From assembly GCA_014656495.1 (NCBI GenBank), contig BNCN01000007.1, positions 455,575 to 519,574 of the forward strand: DNA of 64,000 nt, written 5' to 3'. Under the pieces are notes generated by a model, which did not search any database, had not been told where the DNA came from, and saw only the letters and a program-made list of their open reading frames with translations. The position numbers were made by a program, and so were the translations under genes. Positions 17,169 to 27,499 of the stretch are shown here, piece by piece (positions within the stretch are counted from its first letter, which is position 1; each line of letters begins with the position of its first letter). The DNA comes from Comamonas sp. KCTC 72670 (GTDB lineage Bacteria > Myxococcota > Myxococcia > Myxococcales > Myxococcaceae).

Positions 17169-17797
17169 CCCACCACCGTCCTTCCGTCCTCGGCGAGGTC
17201 GCCGTCCACGCCCATCTCCGCCAGGCGGCGGCGCAGCCCCTCGAGCGCGTAGCGCATGCGGCTCTTCACCGTGTTCTCGGACACGCCCGTCACCTCCGCG
17301 ATGTCCTTGAAGGGGATGCCGCTGTACTCACGCAAGGTGAAGACCTCGCGCTGCTCTTCCGGCAGGGCCGCCAGCGCGCGCTCCAGCATCGGACGCAGGC
17401 GCGCGTTGTAGGCGCCGCGCTCCGGGCTGGCGCCCGCGTCGGGGAGCCCGTCGCCCAGGGGGCGCGCCTCGTCCCGCTCCGGCCCCGTCGCCGGGGCATC
17501 CAGGGAAGACGCCTGGCGGTAGCTCTCTTTGCGCGCGCTGTCCACGCAGAGGTTCCTCGCAATCGTGTAGAGCCAGGTCGTGAACTTCGCCTTGGGCGTG
17601 TATTCGCCCGCGTTCCGGACCACCTTCAGCCACGTCTCCTGCAGCACGTCCTCCGCCCGGGCCCGGTGCCCCGTGAAGCGAAGGATGAAGTTGAACACCG
17701 GCGTCCGGTGCTTGCGCACCAACGCCTCGAACGCGCGCGCGTCCCCCGCCTGGAAGGCGAGCATCAGCCGCTCGTCTGAGGTTTCCGGTCCCAACAC
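17165..17797 (-). CDS. ECF-type RNA polymerase sigma factor
   Basis: The 210-residue product has sigma region 2 (FEALVRKHRTPVFNFILRF, EDVLQETWLKV, FTTWLYTIARNLCVDSAR), a linker, and region 4 (LAALPEEQREVFTLREY, GIPFKDIAEVTGVSENTVKS). The GTG start at 17797, ten bases after AAGGAG, yields the normal ECF N-terminus; the open frame continues upstream but lacks homology. It should be held by the anti-sigma factor encoded in the overlapping next gene. Likely targets are its own operon or the adjacent pilus locus, which is an inference from position. Confidence 0.92.
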   Translation of the reverse strand: MLGPETSDERLMLAFQAGDARAFEALVRKHRTPVFNFILRFTGHRARAEDVLQETWLKVVRNAGEYTPKAKFTTWLYTIARNLCVDSARKESYRQASSLDAPATGPERDEARPLGDGLPDAGASPERGAYNARLRPMLERALAALPEEQREVFTLREYSGIPFKDIAEVTGVSENTVKSRMRYALEGLRRRLAEMGVDGDLAEDGRTVVG

Positions 17798-17879
17798 TCC
17801 CCCAACTCTCCTTGGAGCCACCCTCGCCCGGCCCGCTCCACCCACCGTGCCCTCTTAACGGGCGACGGGCCGCCAGGGT

Positions 17880-18287
17880 CTATCCCGGGCGCGGTCTTTG
17901 GTAAGTGGCGAGAATGACAGGGAGCGCCACCGCTGTCACGAGCGCGCCCTGCGCCAGCAGCACGGCGGGCAGTGGCTGCTGCAAATGCACGTAGAGGGAG
18001 CGGCCGAGCGCCAGCCCCAGCAAGACGCCCGTCAACGTCCGCACCGCATTGGAGCCTGCCGCCGGCCGGAAGCGGCCCCAAGCCCAGTCCGCCAGCGCCG
18101 GCACGGTGAGGCCCAGCACGACAGGGACATCCAGGTGCCATTGCAGCGGCGCGCGCAGGGCGAAGAGCGCCACCAGGGCGCCCAGCATCACCGGGTAGGT
18201 GCCCAGGCAGCGCGCGCAGACGCGCACGCCGCCGAACAGGTACGTGCGGTTATACTCATCCGGGTGATGGTGGCTGAGCCAGAACAC
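17880..18287 (-). CDS. DUF2085-family membrane protein
   Basis: The 135-residue protein starts near the conserved [16 protein letters not shown] segment. It contains [14 protein letters not shown], the cysteine motif of DUF2085 proteins, and four hydrophobic segments. The GTG at 18287 is preceded by GGAGG with 8-nt spacing, and its reading overlaps the end of the upstream ABC gene by 32 nt. ATG at 18332 is the alternative. The two Cys in the CxxC suggest metal or redox binding. The function is unknown. Confidence 0.72.
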   Translation of the reverse strand: MFWLSHHHPDEYNRTYLFGGVRVCARCLGTYPVMLGALVALFALRAPLQWHLDVPVVLGLTVPALADWAWGRFRPAAGSNAVRTLTGVLLGLALGRSLYVHLQQPLPAVLLAQGALVTAVALPVILATYQRPRPG

Positions 18288-19311
18288 CGGTGCGTCCTCC
18301 GGGGGCAGCGTCGGACGGGGCCTCGCGCGCATCGGGCTCCGCCAGGAAACAGGCCGCGAAGTGCCCACCGCCCAAGGGATAGGACGGGGGGGCCTCTCGC
18401 CGACAACGCTCCATCGCATGAGGACAGCGCGGATGGAAGGTGCATCCCGGCGGCGGGGCCAGGGGGGATGGCGGCTCGCCAGGCACCAGCAGCCGCGTGC
18501 GCCGGTGCCCGGGCTCCGCAACGGGAACCGCGGACAGCAGCGCCTGGGTGTAGGGATGGCGCGGCTGACGGTAGAGCGCGGCCGAGGGCGCCAGCTCGAC
18601 GATGCGTCCCAGGTACATCACCGCCACGCGGGTGGAGACGTACTCGACGATGTTCAGGTCGTGGGCGATGAAGATGTACGTGAGGCCGCGCTCGCGTTGC
18701 AGGTCCACCAGCAGGTTGACGATTTGCGCCTGCACGGACACGTCCAGCGCGCTGATGGGCTCGTCCGCCACCACCAGGTCCGGCCGCAGCGCCAGCGCCC
18801 GCGCGATGCCGATGCGCTGCCGCTGCCCTCCGGAGAACTCGTGGGGCCGCCGCTCCAACGCCTCGCGCGGCAGCCCCATGGCGTCCAGGAGCGCCTCCAC
18901 CTCGCGCGCCCGTTCACCCGGGCCGCGCGCCAGCCCATGGATGGCGAAGGGCTCCTCCAGAATCTCCCGCACCGTCAGCCGTGGGTTGAGCGAGGCGTAG
19001 GGGTCCTGGAAGACGAACTGCATCCGCTGACGAAGCGGCCGGAGTTGGCGCGGAGACAGGCCCGTGAGGTCCTGGCCATCGAAGCGGAGGGTGCCCGCCG
19101 TGGGCTCCACCAACCGCAGCACGGCGCGGCCCAGGGTGCTCTTGCCGCAGCCACTCTCCCCCACCAGACCCAGCGTCTCCCCGCGCAGGACGTCGAAGCT
19201 CACGCCGTCCACGGCCTTCACCGCGCCGCGCACCCGGCCAAAGGCGCCTCCGCGCACGGGGAAGTGAACCTTCACGTCGCTCACCTGAAGCTGCGGTGTC
19301 GTCGTGCTCAT
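18256..19311 (-). CDS. Oligopeptide/dipeptide ABC transporter ATPase (DppF/OppF type)
   Basis: The 351-residue ATPase has Walker A (GESGCGKST), ABC signature ([15 protein letters not shown]) and Walker B (DLVVADEP) motifs. Its C-terminal extension (RCPHAMERC with flanking Cys) is specific to peptide/nickel importers. The ATG overlaps the stop of the partner ATPase gene (ATGA). The two ATPases should pair in one importer, but no permease or solute-binding protein is encoded nearby, so its substrate is unknown. Confidence 0.9.
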   Translation of the reverse strand: MSTTTPQLQVSDVKVHFPVRGGAFGRVRGAVKAVDGVSFDVLRGETLGLVGESGCGKSTLGRAVLRLVEPTAGTLRFDGQDLTGLSPRQLRPLRQRMQFVFQDPYASLNPRLTVREILEEPFAIHGLARGPGERAREVEALLDAMGLPREALERRPHEFSGGQRQRIGIARALALRPDLVVADEPISALDVSVQAQIVNLLVDLQRERGLTYIFIAHDLNIVEYVSTRVAVMYLGRIVELAPSAALYRQPRHPYTQALLSAVPVAEPGHRRTRLLVPGEPPSPLAPPPGCTFHPRCPHAMERCRREAPPSYPLGGGHFAACFLAEPDAREAPSDAAPGGRTGVLAQPPSPG

Positions 19312-20324
19312 GGGAGGGGCACCGGGTTGTGGCAGGCCGCCAGTTGCCCTTCGCGAGGCGCCGTCAGGGCCGGTGTCACCCGAGCGCAGACGTCCAGCGC
19401 CCGGTCGCAGCGCTCCCGGAACGCGCAGCCCGCGGGCAGCTCGCGCAACGAAGGCACCCTGCCCGGAATCGTGCGCAGGCGCTCGCGAGCGCCCGATGTC
19501 GCAGCGCCGCGGCGCGACGGAATCGAGCGGAGGAGCCCGGCCGTGTACGGATGCGCGGGCCGGGAGAACAGGGCCTCCACCGGCGCGCGCTCCACCACGC
19601 GGCCCGCGTACATCACCACGACGCTGTCGCAGCTCTCCGCCACCACGCCCAGGTCGTGGGTGATGAGCAGCACCGCCATGCCCCGCTCCGCCTGGAGCCG
19701 GGCGAGCAGGTCCAGAATCTGCGCCTGGATGGTGACGTCCAGCGCGGTGGTGGGCTCGTCCGCGATGAGCAGCACGGGGTCACACGCCAGCGCCATGGCG
19801 ATCATCACCCGCTGCCGCATGCCGCCCGAAAGCTGGTGGGGGTAGGCGTCCACGCGCTCGCCCGGAGCGGGGATGCCCACCTGCCGCAGCATCTCCACCG
19901 CGCGCTCTCGCGCCTGTGCCCGCGAGGCACCCAGGTGCAGCCGGACGCCCTCGCCAATCTGCTCGCCCACGGTGAACACCGGGTTGAGGGAGGTCATCGG
20001 CTCCTGGAAGATCATCGCCGCCCGCCGGCCGCGCACCTGGCGCAGCTCCGGCTCGGACAGCTTCAGCAAGTCCCGCCCCTGGAAGCGCACCTCGCCGCCC
20101 ACGACTCGCACGGGGGGCTCGGGCGCCAGGCGCAGCAGGGACAACGCGGTGAGGCTCTTGCCGCAGCCACTCTCCCCCACCACCCCCAGGGTTCCGCCGG
20201 GGGGCAGCGAGAAGGACACGCCGTCCACGGCGCGAACGGGGCCCGCCTCCAGCGCGAGCTCCGTGGTGAGCCCGCGGACGTCGAGCAGCGGCTCCTCGCC
20301 CGCGGGAGGCCAGGCGGCCGTCAC
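19308..20324 (-). CDS. Oligopeptide/dipeptide ABC transporter ATPase (DppD/OppD type)
   Basis: The 338-residue ATPase shows Walker A ([15 protein letters not shown]), [15 protein letters not shown] signature, Walker B ([14 protein letters not shown]) and a Cys-containing C-terminal extension ([15 protein letters not shown]). The GTG at 20324 overlaps the TGA of the upstream MshEN gene (GTGA), with GGAG 11 nt ahead. The overlap places the transporter ATPases in one transcript with two cyclic-di-GMP-type domain proteins, an unusual link. Confidence 0.89.
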   Translation of the reverse strand: MTAAWPPAGEEPLLDVRGLTTELALEAGPVRAVDGVSFSLPPGGTLGVVGESGCGKSLTALSLLRLAPEPPVRVVGGEVRFQGRDLLKLSEPELRQVRGRRAAMIFQEPMTSLNPVFTVGEQIGEGVRLHLGASRAQARERAVEMLRQVGIPAPGERVDAYPHQLSGGMRQRVMIAMALACDPVLLIADEPTTALDVTIQAQILDLLARLQAERGMAVLLITHDLGVVAESCDSVVVMYAGRVVERAPVEALFSRPAHPYTAGLLRSIPSRRGAATSGARERLRTIPGRVPSLRELPAGCAFRERCDRALDVCARVTPALTAPREGQLAACHNPVPLP

Positions 20325-21334
20325 TTCTGGGCCAGCTCCTCCAGGAACTCAGCCTCCTGGATGACGCCCTTGCGGATGAGCAGCCGGATGAGGCTGGCCA
20401 CCATGCGGGCAGGCTTCACCTTCTCCGTGTCCAGCTCGGCGTCCTCGCCGCGTGAGATGCGCTCGATGTCGTCCAGGACGGCCAGGTCCTCGTCGGAGAA
20501 CTGCGGCGTCGGCGTGAGCGGCACCGCGGGACGCGAGCCCTGCGCGGCGCCGCCGAACACCACCACCGGCACCCGCGGCTTGCCCTCGTCACCGTCCGCG
20601 TCGGGCGGGGGCGGCGGAGGCGGACGCACGGGGGCGGCGCCCTTGCGGCCGAGCAGATCATCCAGCGCGTCCACGGCCGGCTCGCCATCCGTGGCCTCCG
20701 GTGGCGGAGGCGGCGGCGAAGCCGAACCTCGGAACGCGGGGGGACGGGCGGCGGGCGGCGGAGCAGGAGGAACGGACTTGGGCACGGGCTTCGGAGCCTC
20801 CGGAAAATCCCATTCGAGCGGAGCAGCGTCAGCGGCCACGGGAGGTGGCAGGGGCCCCTCGTCCTCGTCCAGGGCCACGGCTTCCACGATGTCCAGCGGC
20901 TCGCCCCGGACGCGCGCCAGCGCGGCATCCAGGTCATCCGAGGCCGCGACGAAGACACGCATCTGCTTCTGCAGCTGGAAGCGCAGCTCGTCCACGAGCG
21001 TCACGTCGCCCGGGTCATCCACCGCGACGTGGATGCGCTCGCTGCGGCCTTCCAGCTCCACCCGAAAGGGCACGATGCGGTGCTCGGACTGGAAGTCCGC
21101 GGACACCAGCCCCGCGACGGCGGCGGGGAGCTCCTCGGGCAGCTCGACGAAGGGCAGCGCGTGCTGGGAGGACAAGGCCCGGGCGATGTGCGTGGGCGTG
21201 CACAGCCCCTGCTCCACCAGCACCTCACCCAGCCGCTGGCTCCCGTAGGCGCTCTTGCGCCCCAACGCCACGCGGACCTGCTCCTCCGTCACGACGCCAG
21301 CCTCGACGAGCAGTTCACCAATCTTCTTGCGCAT
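20321..21334 (-). CDS. Stand-alone MshEN-domain protein
   Basis: The 337-residue protein starts with a full MshEN (T2SSE N-terminal) domain, residues 1-150, but has no AAA-type ATPase domain. The first half-motif ([17 protein letters not shown]) is degenerate. The second ([20 protein letters not shown], ending in a Gln) matches the cyclic-di-GMP-binding consensus. A Pro-rich linker and a C-terminal segment ([20 protein letters not shown]) follow. Such proteins could act as cyclic-di-GMP receptors for a type IV pilus or secretion ATPase. The start ATG (21334) is 6 nt after the next MshEN gene. Confidence 0.82.
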   Translation of the reverse strand: MRKKIGELLVEAGVVTEEQVRVALGRKSAYGSQRLGEVLVEQGLCTPTHIARALSSQHALPFVELPEELPAAVAGLVSADFQSEHRIVPFRVELEGRSERIHVAVDDPGDVTLVDELRFQLQKQMRVFVAASDDLDAALARVRGEPLDIVEAVALDEDEGPLPPPVAADAAPLEWDFPEAPKPVPKSVPPAPPPAARPPAFRGSASPPPPPPEATDGEPAVDALDDLLGRKGAAPVRPPPPPPPDADGDEGKPRVPVVVFGGAAQGSRPAVPLTPTPQFSDEDLAVLDDIERISRGEDAELDTEKVKPARMVASLIRLLIRKGVIQEAEFLEELAQK

Positions 21335-21340
21335 GGAGGG

Positions 21341-22102
21341 CTACCGCTTGACCTTCGCGAGGTACTCCTCGCGGCTGAACACGCCCTTCTCGATGAGCAG
21401 CTCCACCATGGCCTTGAGGGCGGCGACTTCCTTGCGCTGCACCTCTTCCACGCTGCGGAGCAGCTCCGCCGGCGTGCCGGACGCGGCCGAGGGAGCGCGG
21501 GCCGCGGGGGGCTCGGGCGGAGGCGCGGGGCGGGCCGGGGCGGGCGGGGGCCGGGGCGCGGTCGCCGCGGCGGCGGCCGGATCCAGGTCCTTGAGGTTCT
21601 TCACCACCGTGCGGCCCTGGGCGTCCACCACCTTGAAGTTGGTGTCGGCGTCCTCGAGCTCGTGGTTCTGCTCGTAGATGCGGGCGAAGGCGCGGGCAAT
21701 GGAGGTGCGGCCCGCGACGTTGGGGATGATCCGGCACTTGGAGACGGCGCGCAGTTCGTCCAGCATGCGCACGTTGAGCGGATCCGCCATCGCCACCACG
21801 AGCGACTTGCCGTCGTCGCGCAGTTGGAGCGGCAGCACGGAGAAGTCCCGTGCCGTCTGCGCCGGAATCTTCGCCTTCACGTGCGGCTGCACCATCTGCA
21901 CCGCGTCCAGGTTCACCGCCGGCATCCCGAGCTGCTTGGACAAGGCGCGTACCAGGATGTCCTCCGAGACGAGGCTCATCCGGACCAGGATTTCGCCGAG
22001 CTTGCCGCCCCACTTCGCCTGTTCGGCGAGCGCGGCCTTGAGCTGGCTCTCCTGAAGCACGTTCGCCTTGATCAGCAATTCTCCAAGCTTGATCTGTGCC
22101 AT
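21341..22102 (-). CDS. Stand-alone MshEN-domain protein
   Basis: The 253-residue protein has an N-terminal MshEN domain of two half-motifs (KLGELLIKANVLQESQLKAA and KLGEILVRMSLVSEDILVRA), each ending in Gln, plus the following wing (DFSVLPLQLRDDGKSLVVAM). A Pro/Ala linker and a short helical C-terminus (VEVQRKEVAALKAMVELL) follow; there is no ATPase. Lys replaces the Arg of the canonical binding motif, and Asn or Ser replaces the conserved Gly, so ligand binding is uncertain. It is the first gene of the MshEN-ABC cluster. Confidence 0.8.
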   Translation of the reverse strand: MAQIKLGELLIKANVLQESQLKAALAEQAKWGGKLGEILVRMSLVSEDILVRALSKQLGMPAVNLDAVQMVQPHVKAKIPAQTARDFSVLPLQLRDDGKSLVVAMADPLNVRMLDELRAVSKCRIIPNVAGRTSIARAFARIYEQNHELEDADTNFKVVDAQGRTVVKNLKDLDPAAAAATAPRPPPAPARPAPPPEPPAARAPSAASGTPAELLRSVEEVQRKEVAALKAMVELLIEKGVFSREEYLAKVKR

Positions 22103-22163
22103 GTCGTGGCGGGCACTCTAGACTGTCTCGGCAGCGTGCGCCGCTTCTTCCGCGCTCGGCCGG

Positions 22164-23003
22164 TCAGGAACCCGGCGCCAGGGGTGCGGAGGACCCGGAT
22201 CCCGGCGCCCCGGCGGGAGGTTGCTCCCTCCCGGACGCGTCCACCTCCACCACCCGTGCGCCTTCCGGCGGTGAAACTTCGTAGAGGGTCAGGTCCGGCC
22301 GCGCGTTGAGCTTGATCTGCTGGTAGCGCACCTGGAGCTTCGTCTTCGCCTGCTTCGCCTCCAGCTCCACCCGGCCCGGGAAGATGAGGTCCCCCCGCTC
22401 CAGGAAGTCACCGAAGGCCAGGTCGTAGCCCGGGATGCCCCGCACCAGACTCTTCATCACCCGCAGGTACTTGGTGTGGACGTGGAGGATCTGGGTCGCC
22501 TCGCCCCGGAACAGCGTCAGCACGTAGACGCCCTGCTTGCGGTCCAGCTCCAGCGTCATGCGCTCCGGGGGAATGAGCGGCACCTGCCCGAGCATGATGG
22601 GCACCAGCTCCTCGCCTGGCAGCATGACGGGCAGGAAGCGGGACACGTTCGCCGGGCTCGCGGGCCCCTGGTACCAGGTGTTCGTGTCCGCCTGATAGAG
22701 CCCGAAGCGCTGCCCATCGGACGTCAGGGAGGCGAGCGGCCTGTTGAAGAAGTCGAACGTCTCCAGGTGCAGCATGGCCGGCCGGGTGACGGCGACGAAC
22801 ATGCTCAGCGTGCCGCCCTGGTCGGGGAGCTCGGCGCGCAGCTTCGCGTCACCCTCCAGCGTGACGACGTTCTCCTGGTTCTTCACGACGCGTTGGTACA
22901 CGGTGTCCGCGTCGGTGAGTTCGCCCTCGGGGCCGAATTCGATTCGCTTGGGACAACCCGAACAGAGCACTACCAGGAAGATTGCGGCGGCTGCGCGGTT
23001 CAT
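22164..23003 (-). CDS. DUF4292-family lipoprotein
   Basis: The 279-residue protein has a lipoprotein signal peptide (MNRAAAAIFLVVLCSGC). A LolB-like beta-barrel-half domain typical of DUF4292 follows: VTLEGDAKLRAELPDQGG, an NRPLASLTSDGQRFGLY hairpin and a C-terminal half with LEAKQAKTKLQVRYQQIKLN. Such proteins are thought to carry lipid or lipoprotein ligands in the outer membrane of delta-proteobacteria. ATG 23003 has AGGAG just two bases ahead. It is divergent from exbB with a 43-nt gap. Confidence 0.8.
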   Translation of the reverse strand: MNRAAAAIFLVVLCSGCPKRIEFGPEGELTDADTVYQRVVKNQENVVTLEGDAKLRAELPDQGGTLSMFVAVTRPAMLHLETFDFFNRPLASLTSDGQRFGLYQADTNTWYQGPASPANVSRFLPVMLPGEELVPIMLGQVPLIPPERMTLELDRKQGVYVLTLFRGEATQILHVHTKYLRVMKSLVRGIPGYDLAFGDFLERGDLIFPGRVELEAKQAKTKLQVRYQQIKLNARPDLTLYEVSPPEGARVVEVDASGREQPPAGAPGSGSSAPLAPGS

Positions 23004-23046
23004 ATCTCCTAGTCTGGGCCATGCCGCCCTGCCCGGTCACCCACCA

Positions 23047-23775
23047 ATGAGCCTGAACGACATCCTTCATTACCTCCGCATCGGTGGCGTCACCCTCGCC
23101 ATGCTGCTCTTCGCCTCGGTGGCGGCGTTGATTGTCGCCGTCGAGCGCATCATCGCGCTCTGGGGCGTGGGCGAGCGCTCACGTGCCTTGGGTGAGACAG
23201 TGAACAAACACCTGCTGCGCGGAGACGTCACGGCCGCCCGCACCGCCGCCGAGCGCTCCGACGCGGTGGCCGCCGACATCTTCCTGGCCGGGTTCGACAG
23301 GCTGGAGCGCTCGCGCCTCTCCGGGGGCTCGGGCATCGAGGCCGCCGTGGAGCGCGAGCGCGCCCAGGTGGCGCTCAAGCTGCGCCGCTACCTCTGGATT
23401 CTGGCCACCATCGGCTCGATTACCCCCTTCGTCGGCCTCTTCGGCACCGTGGCCGGCATCATGCGCTCCTTCAAGGACCTCGGCCTGGACGTGGAAGCGG
23501 GCGGCACGGGCGGCAGCTCGGCGGTGATGACGGGCATCTCCGAGGCGCTCGTGGCCACCGCCGTGGGCATCCTCGTCGCCGTGCAGGCGATGGTCTTCTA
23601 CAACTACTTCCAGGCCCGCCTGTCGCGCGTGCTGGTGGAGCTGCGCTTGCTTGGCGACGAGTTCGTCGAGCTGCTCAAGGAGCGGGCCGCCGGCCTGCCC
23701 CCCGCGGAGCCCACGCCGCCCACGCCCGACCCCCAGGCCTCCAGCGCCGCGCGCGCGGATGCCCAGCCCGTCTGA
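23047..23775 (+). CDS. MotA/TolQ/ExbB-family proton channel protein
   Basis: The 242-residue protein has a first membrane segment (LAMLLFASVAALIVAVERI), a cytoplasmic loop of about 100 residues, and two further segments. These include ATIGSITPFVGLFGTVAGIM and VATAVGILVAVQAMVFYNY, the pore-lining signature of the family. ATG at 23047 was chosen because it gives the standard ExbB N-terminus; an upstream in-frame start would add 100 residues antisense to the DUF4292 gene. It is followed after 18 nt by exbD, forming a proton-driven energiser for TonB-like transport or gliding-type motors. Confidence 0.92.
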   Translation: MSLNDILHYLRIGGVTLAMLLFASVAALIVAVERIIALWGVGERSRALGETVNKHLLRGDVTAARTAAERSDAVAADIFLAGFDRLERSRLSGGSGIEAAVERERAQVALKLRRYLWILATIGSITPFVGLFGTVAGIMRSFKDLGLDVEAGGTGGSSAVMTGISEALVATAVGILVAVQAMVFYNYFQARLSRVLVELRLLGDEFVELLKERAAGLPPAEPTPPTPDPQASSAARADAQPV

Positions 23776-23793
23776 GCCGGAGGAGAACACACC

Positions 23794-24243
23794 ATGGGCA
23801 TGGGCAAGACTCCGGGCGGAGACGACGGCGAGGAAGGCGTCTTCGCCGAAATCAACATCACGCCGCTCACCGACATCTTCCTGGTGCTGCTCATCATCTT
23901 CATGGTGACCAGCTCCGTCATCGTCCAGCAGGGGCCGGGCGGCGGCACCAAGGCGGGCCTCAAGGTGAACCTGCCCAAGGGCGGCGCCGCGGACGTCACC
24001 GCGCGCACCACGGACCTGTCCGTGGCGGTGCTGGCGGACGGCCGCTTCATGCTCGCCGGCAACGTCGTCTCGCAGGACGAGCTGCAGCAGGCCTTCGATG
24101 AGGCCAAGCAGAAGGACGAGGAGACGGTGGTCATCGTCCAGGCCGACGAGGGCGTCCCCCACGGCACCGTGGTGCAGGTGATGGAGCTGGCCAAGAAGGC
24201 CGGCCTCGCCCAGCTCGCCATCGGCGTGCGCGAAGGCGAATAG
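23794..24243 (+). CDS. ExbD/TolR-family energiser protein
   Basis: The 149-residue protein has a short cytoplasmic N-terminus with INITPLTDIFLVLLIIFMVT, the conserved single membrane segment containing the essential Asp. A periplasmic domain of about 90 residues follows, ending AQLAIGVREGE. It starts 18 nt after exbB and ends before a strong hairpin, so the two form a bicistronic unit. No TonB gene is near. Confidence 0.93.
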   Translation: MGMGKTPGGDDGEEGVFAEINITPLTDIFLVLLIIFMVTSSVIVQQGPGGGTKAGLKVNLPKGGAADVTARTTDLSVAVLADGRFMLAGNVVSQDELQQAFDEAKQKDEETVVIVQADEGVPHGTVVQVMELAKKAGLAQLAIGVREGE

Positions 24244-24264
24244 GCCTCCTGCGGTCCAAACACG

Positions 24265-24299
24265 AAGGCCACCCAGGGCGCGGAGCCCGGGTGGCCTTT
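24265..24299 (+). terminator. Terminator after exbB-exbD
   Basis: AAGGCCACCC (24265-24274) pairs with GGGTGGCCTT (24289-24298) across a G/C-rich loop, followed by a short TTT. It lies 22 nt after the exbD stop. Confidence 0.6.
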
Positions 24300-24309
24300 G
24301 GTGCATCCG

Positions 24310-24334
24310 GCGCCCCGCTCTTTCAGCGGGGCGC
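24310..24334 (-). terminator. Hairpin after the acyl-CoA dehydrogenase gene
   Basis: A perfect 10-bp stem, GCGCCCCGCT (24310-24319) with AGCGGGGCGC (24325-24334) and a 5-nt loop, starts 11 nt beyond the leftward gene's stop. There is no T-run, so efficiency is uncertain. Confidence 0.5.
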
Positions 24335-24345
24335 GGACGGACGCA

Positions 24346-26190
<1,845 letters not shown>

Positions 26191-26266
26191 GGCCACTCCT
26201 GCGTGACGGCTCGCTGCCCGCCCTCGTTGAAAAAGGATGAGGTCAGCGGCGCGTTGAGACGCAAGA

Positions 26267-26295
26267 AGTGTGGCGGCGACTGATTTTTGAGTCAA
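26267..26295 (-). promoter_or_regulatory. Possible promoter of the acyl-CoA dehydrogenase gene
   Basis: TTGACT (26295-26290) and CACACT (26272-26267) are 17 bp apart. The -35 is good and the -10 weak, leaving a leader of about 70 nt. Confidence 0.3.
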
Positions 26296-26307
26296 CCCCG
26301 AATGACA

Positions 26308-26351
26308 CCTCGCGTTGAGCGGCGGTCAGTACCGCCACTCAGGACGCGAGG
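26308..26351 (-). terminator. Long hairpin after the hydratase gene
   Basis: The outer stem CCTCGCGT/ACGCGAGG (26308-26315, 26344-26351) encloses an inner stem of about 10 bp (GAGCGGCGGT with ACCGCCACTC, one G-T pair). It begins 7 nt after the gene's stop. The AT-richer sequence downstream includes CAAAAATC, so termination is plausible. Confidence 0.55.
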
Positions 26352-26358
26352 CGCCTGC

Positions 26359-27036
26359 CTACTTCTTCGCCTTCTTCGCTGCGGGGAGCGAGGCTGTCTT
26401 GGCCGCCGGCTTTTCCCGGGGAACCGTCTTCTTGGACGAGACGCCCGCGTGGCGCTCATCCGGGTCCTCGTCCTCCCCGCCGGGGGCGGCGGAGCCGGAC
26501 GGCGACGTGGGCGCCGCGGCGTTGGCGGTGGCGTTGCTCAGGCTCTCGCGCGGCACCTCCACCACGATGGGGGACTGGCCGGAGCGCTGCCGGTTCTCGT
26601 CCTCCAGCGAGTAGAAGAGCTGGATCTGCGAGGAGCCCTTCATCACCAGCTCGCCCTTCTGGTTCTCCGCCCAGAGGTCGATCTCGACGAAGTAGCGGCC
26701 GCCGGAGCCGTGCCGGTCGCTCACGCGGCCCTTGCACACGACGGTGTCACCCGGCCACACCATCTTGATGAAGCGCACGTTGTAGCGGCGCATCTGCCCG
26801 CCGCGCGCCCAGTCGCTGATGAGCTGGCCGAGCATGCCCATGACGAGCATCCCGGGGGCGTACACGCTCGGCATGCCCACGCTCTTGGCGTAGAGCTCGT
26901 CGACGTGGACGGGGTTGAAGTCACCCGAGGCGCCGGCATAGCGCGACAGCTGGACGCGGTCGACGGGCGCCTTTGCCAGCGCGGGCAGCTCGTCCCCCAC
27001 GCGGATGGCTTCGAAGTACAGCTTGCGCGCGGGCAT
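26359..27036 (-). CDS. MaoC-family (R)-hydratase, HadB-like, with Lys/Ala-rich tail
   Basis: The 225-residue protein has a hot-dog hydratase domain (residues 1-145) with the catalytic segment ASGDFNPVHVDELYA, carrying the Asp and His of active MaoC/HadB enzymes. The C-terminal 70 residues are Pro/Ala/Ser-rich and end in a strongly basic Lys/Ala run (PREKPAAKTASLPAAKKAKK), unlike ordinary hydratases. ATG at 27036 overlaps the preceding TGA by one base with AGGAG 8 nt upstream. The partner gene lacks the His, which suggests a heterodimer. Confidence 0.87.
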   Translation of the reverse strand: MPARKLYFEAIRVGDELPALAKAPVDRVQLSRYAGASGDFNPVHVDELYAKSVGMPSVYAPGMLVMGMLGQLISDWARGGQMRRYNVRFIKMVWPGDTVVCKGRVSDRHGSGGRYFVEIDLWAENQKGELVMKGSSQIQLFYSLEDENRQRSGQSPIVVEVPRESLSNATANAAAPTSPSGSAAPGGEDEDPDERHAGVSSKKTVPREKPAAKTASLPAAKKAKK

Positions 27037-27485
27037 CACGGGGTCTCCTTGGCGGCGCGGACCACCAGCGTCCGGCGGGCGCGAAACACGAGGTTGCCTT
27101 CCTCGTCACGGCCTTCGTCCTCGATGACCGCGATGTCCATCTTCCCGGACATGCCTGGGCGCTCGAAGACGTCCGACACGCGTGTGGAAACGTAGATGCG
27201 GTCCCCCGCGAAGATGGGCCGCTCGTAGTCGAAGCCCTGCTCGGCGTGGAGCAGGCTCTTGATGCCCACGCCCAGCAGCTCCCGGAGGTCCGCCGCCGAG
27301 TGGAAGGACGCGGGGAACGTGGGGGGCGCGATGATGGTGGGGTACCCCGACGCCCGGGCGTACTCCTCATCGTAGTAGATGGGGTTGTAGTCCCCGATGG
27401 CCTCCGCGAACCGACGGATGGCGCCCTTTTCGACCTCGTTCAGCGTCGGCGGCGAGGCGCGGCCGATCGCGTTCTTGTCCAGCAT
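27036..27485 (-). CDS. MaoC N-terminal-type dehydratase, HadA-like
   Basis: The 149-residue hot-dog protein carries AIGDYNPIYYDEEYARASG, where the catalytic His position is Tyr, followed by IIAPPTFPASF. This is the pattern of the structural HadA-type subunit (UPF0336/FAS1-like dehydratase N-domain) that pairs with a catalytic HadB-type protein. Here the next gene, overlapping by one base, supplies it. ATG 27485 is preceded by GGAGAGGAA. The pair probably hydrates or dehydrates (3R)-hydroxyacyl thioesters. Confidence 0.85.
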   Translation of the reverse strand: MLDKNAIGRASPPTLNEVEKGAIRRFAEAIGDYNPIYYDEEYARASGYPTIIAPPTFPASFHSAADLRELLGVGIKSLLHAEQGFDYERPIFAGDRIYVSTRVSDVFERPGMSGKMDIAVIEDEGRDEEGNLVFRARRTLVVRAAKETP

Positions 27486-27499
27486 TTCCTCTCCTGACT

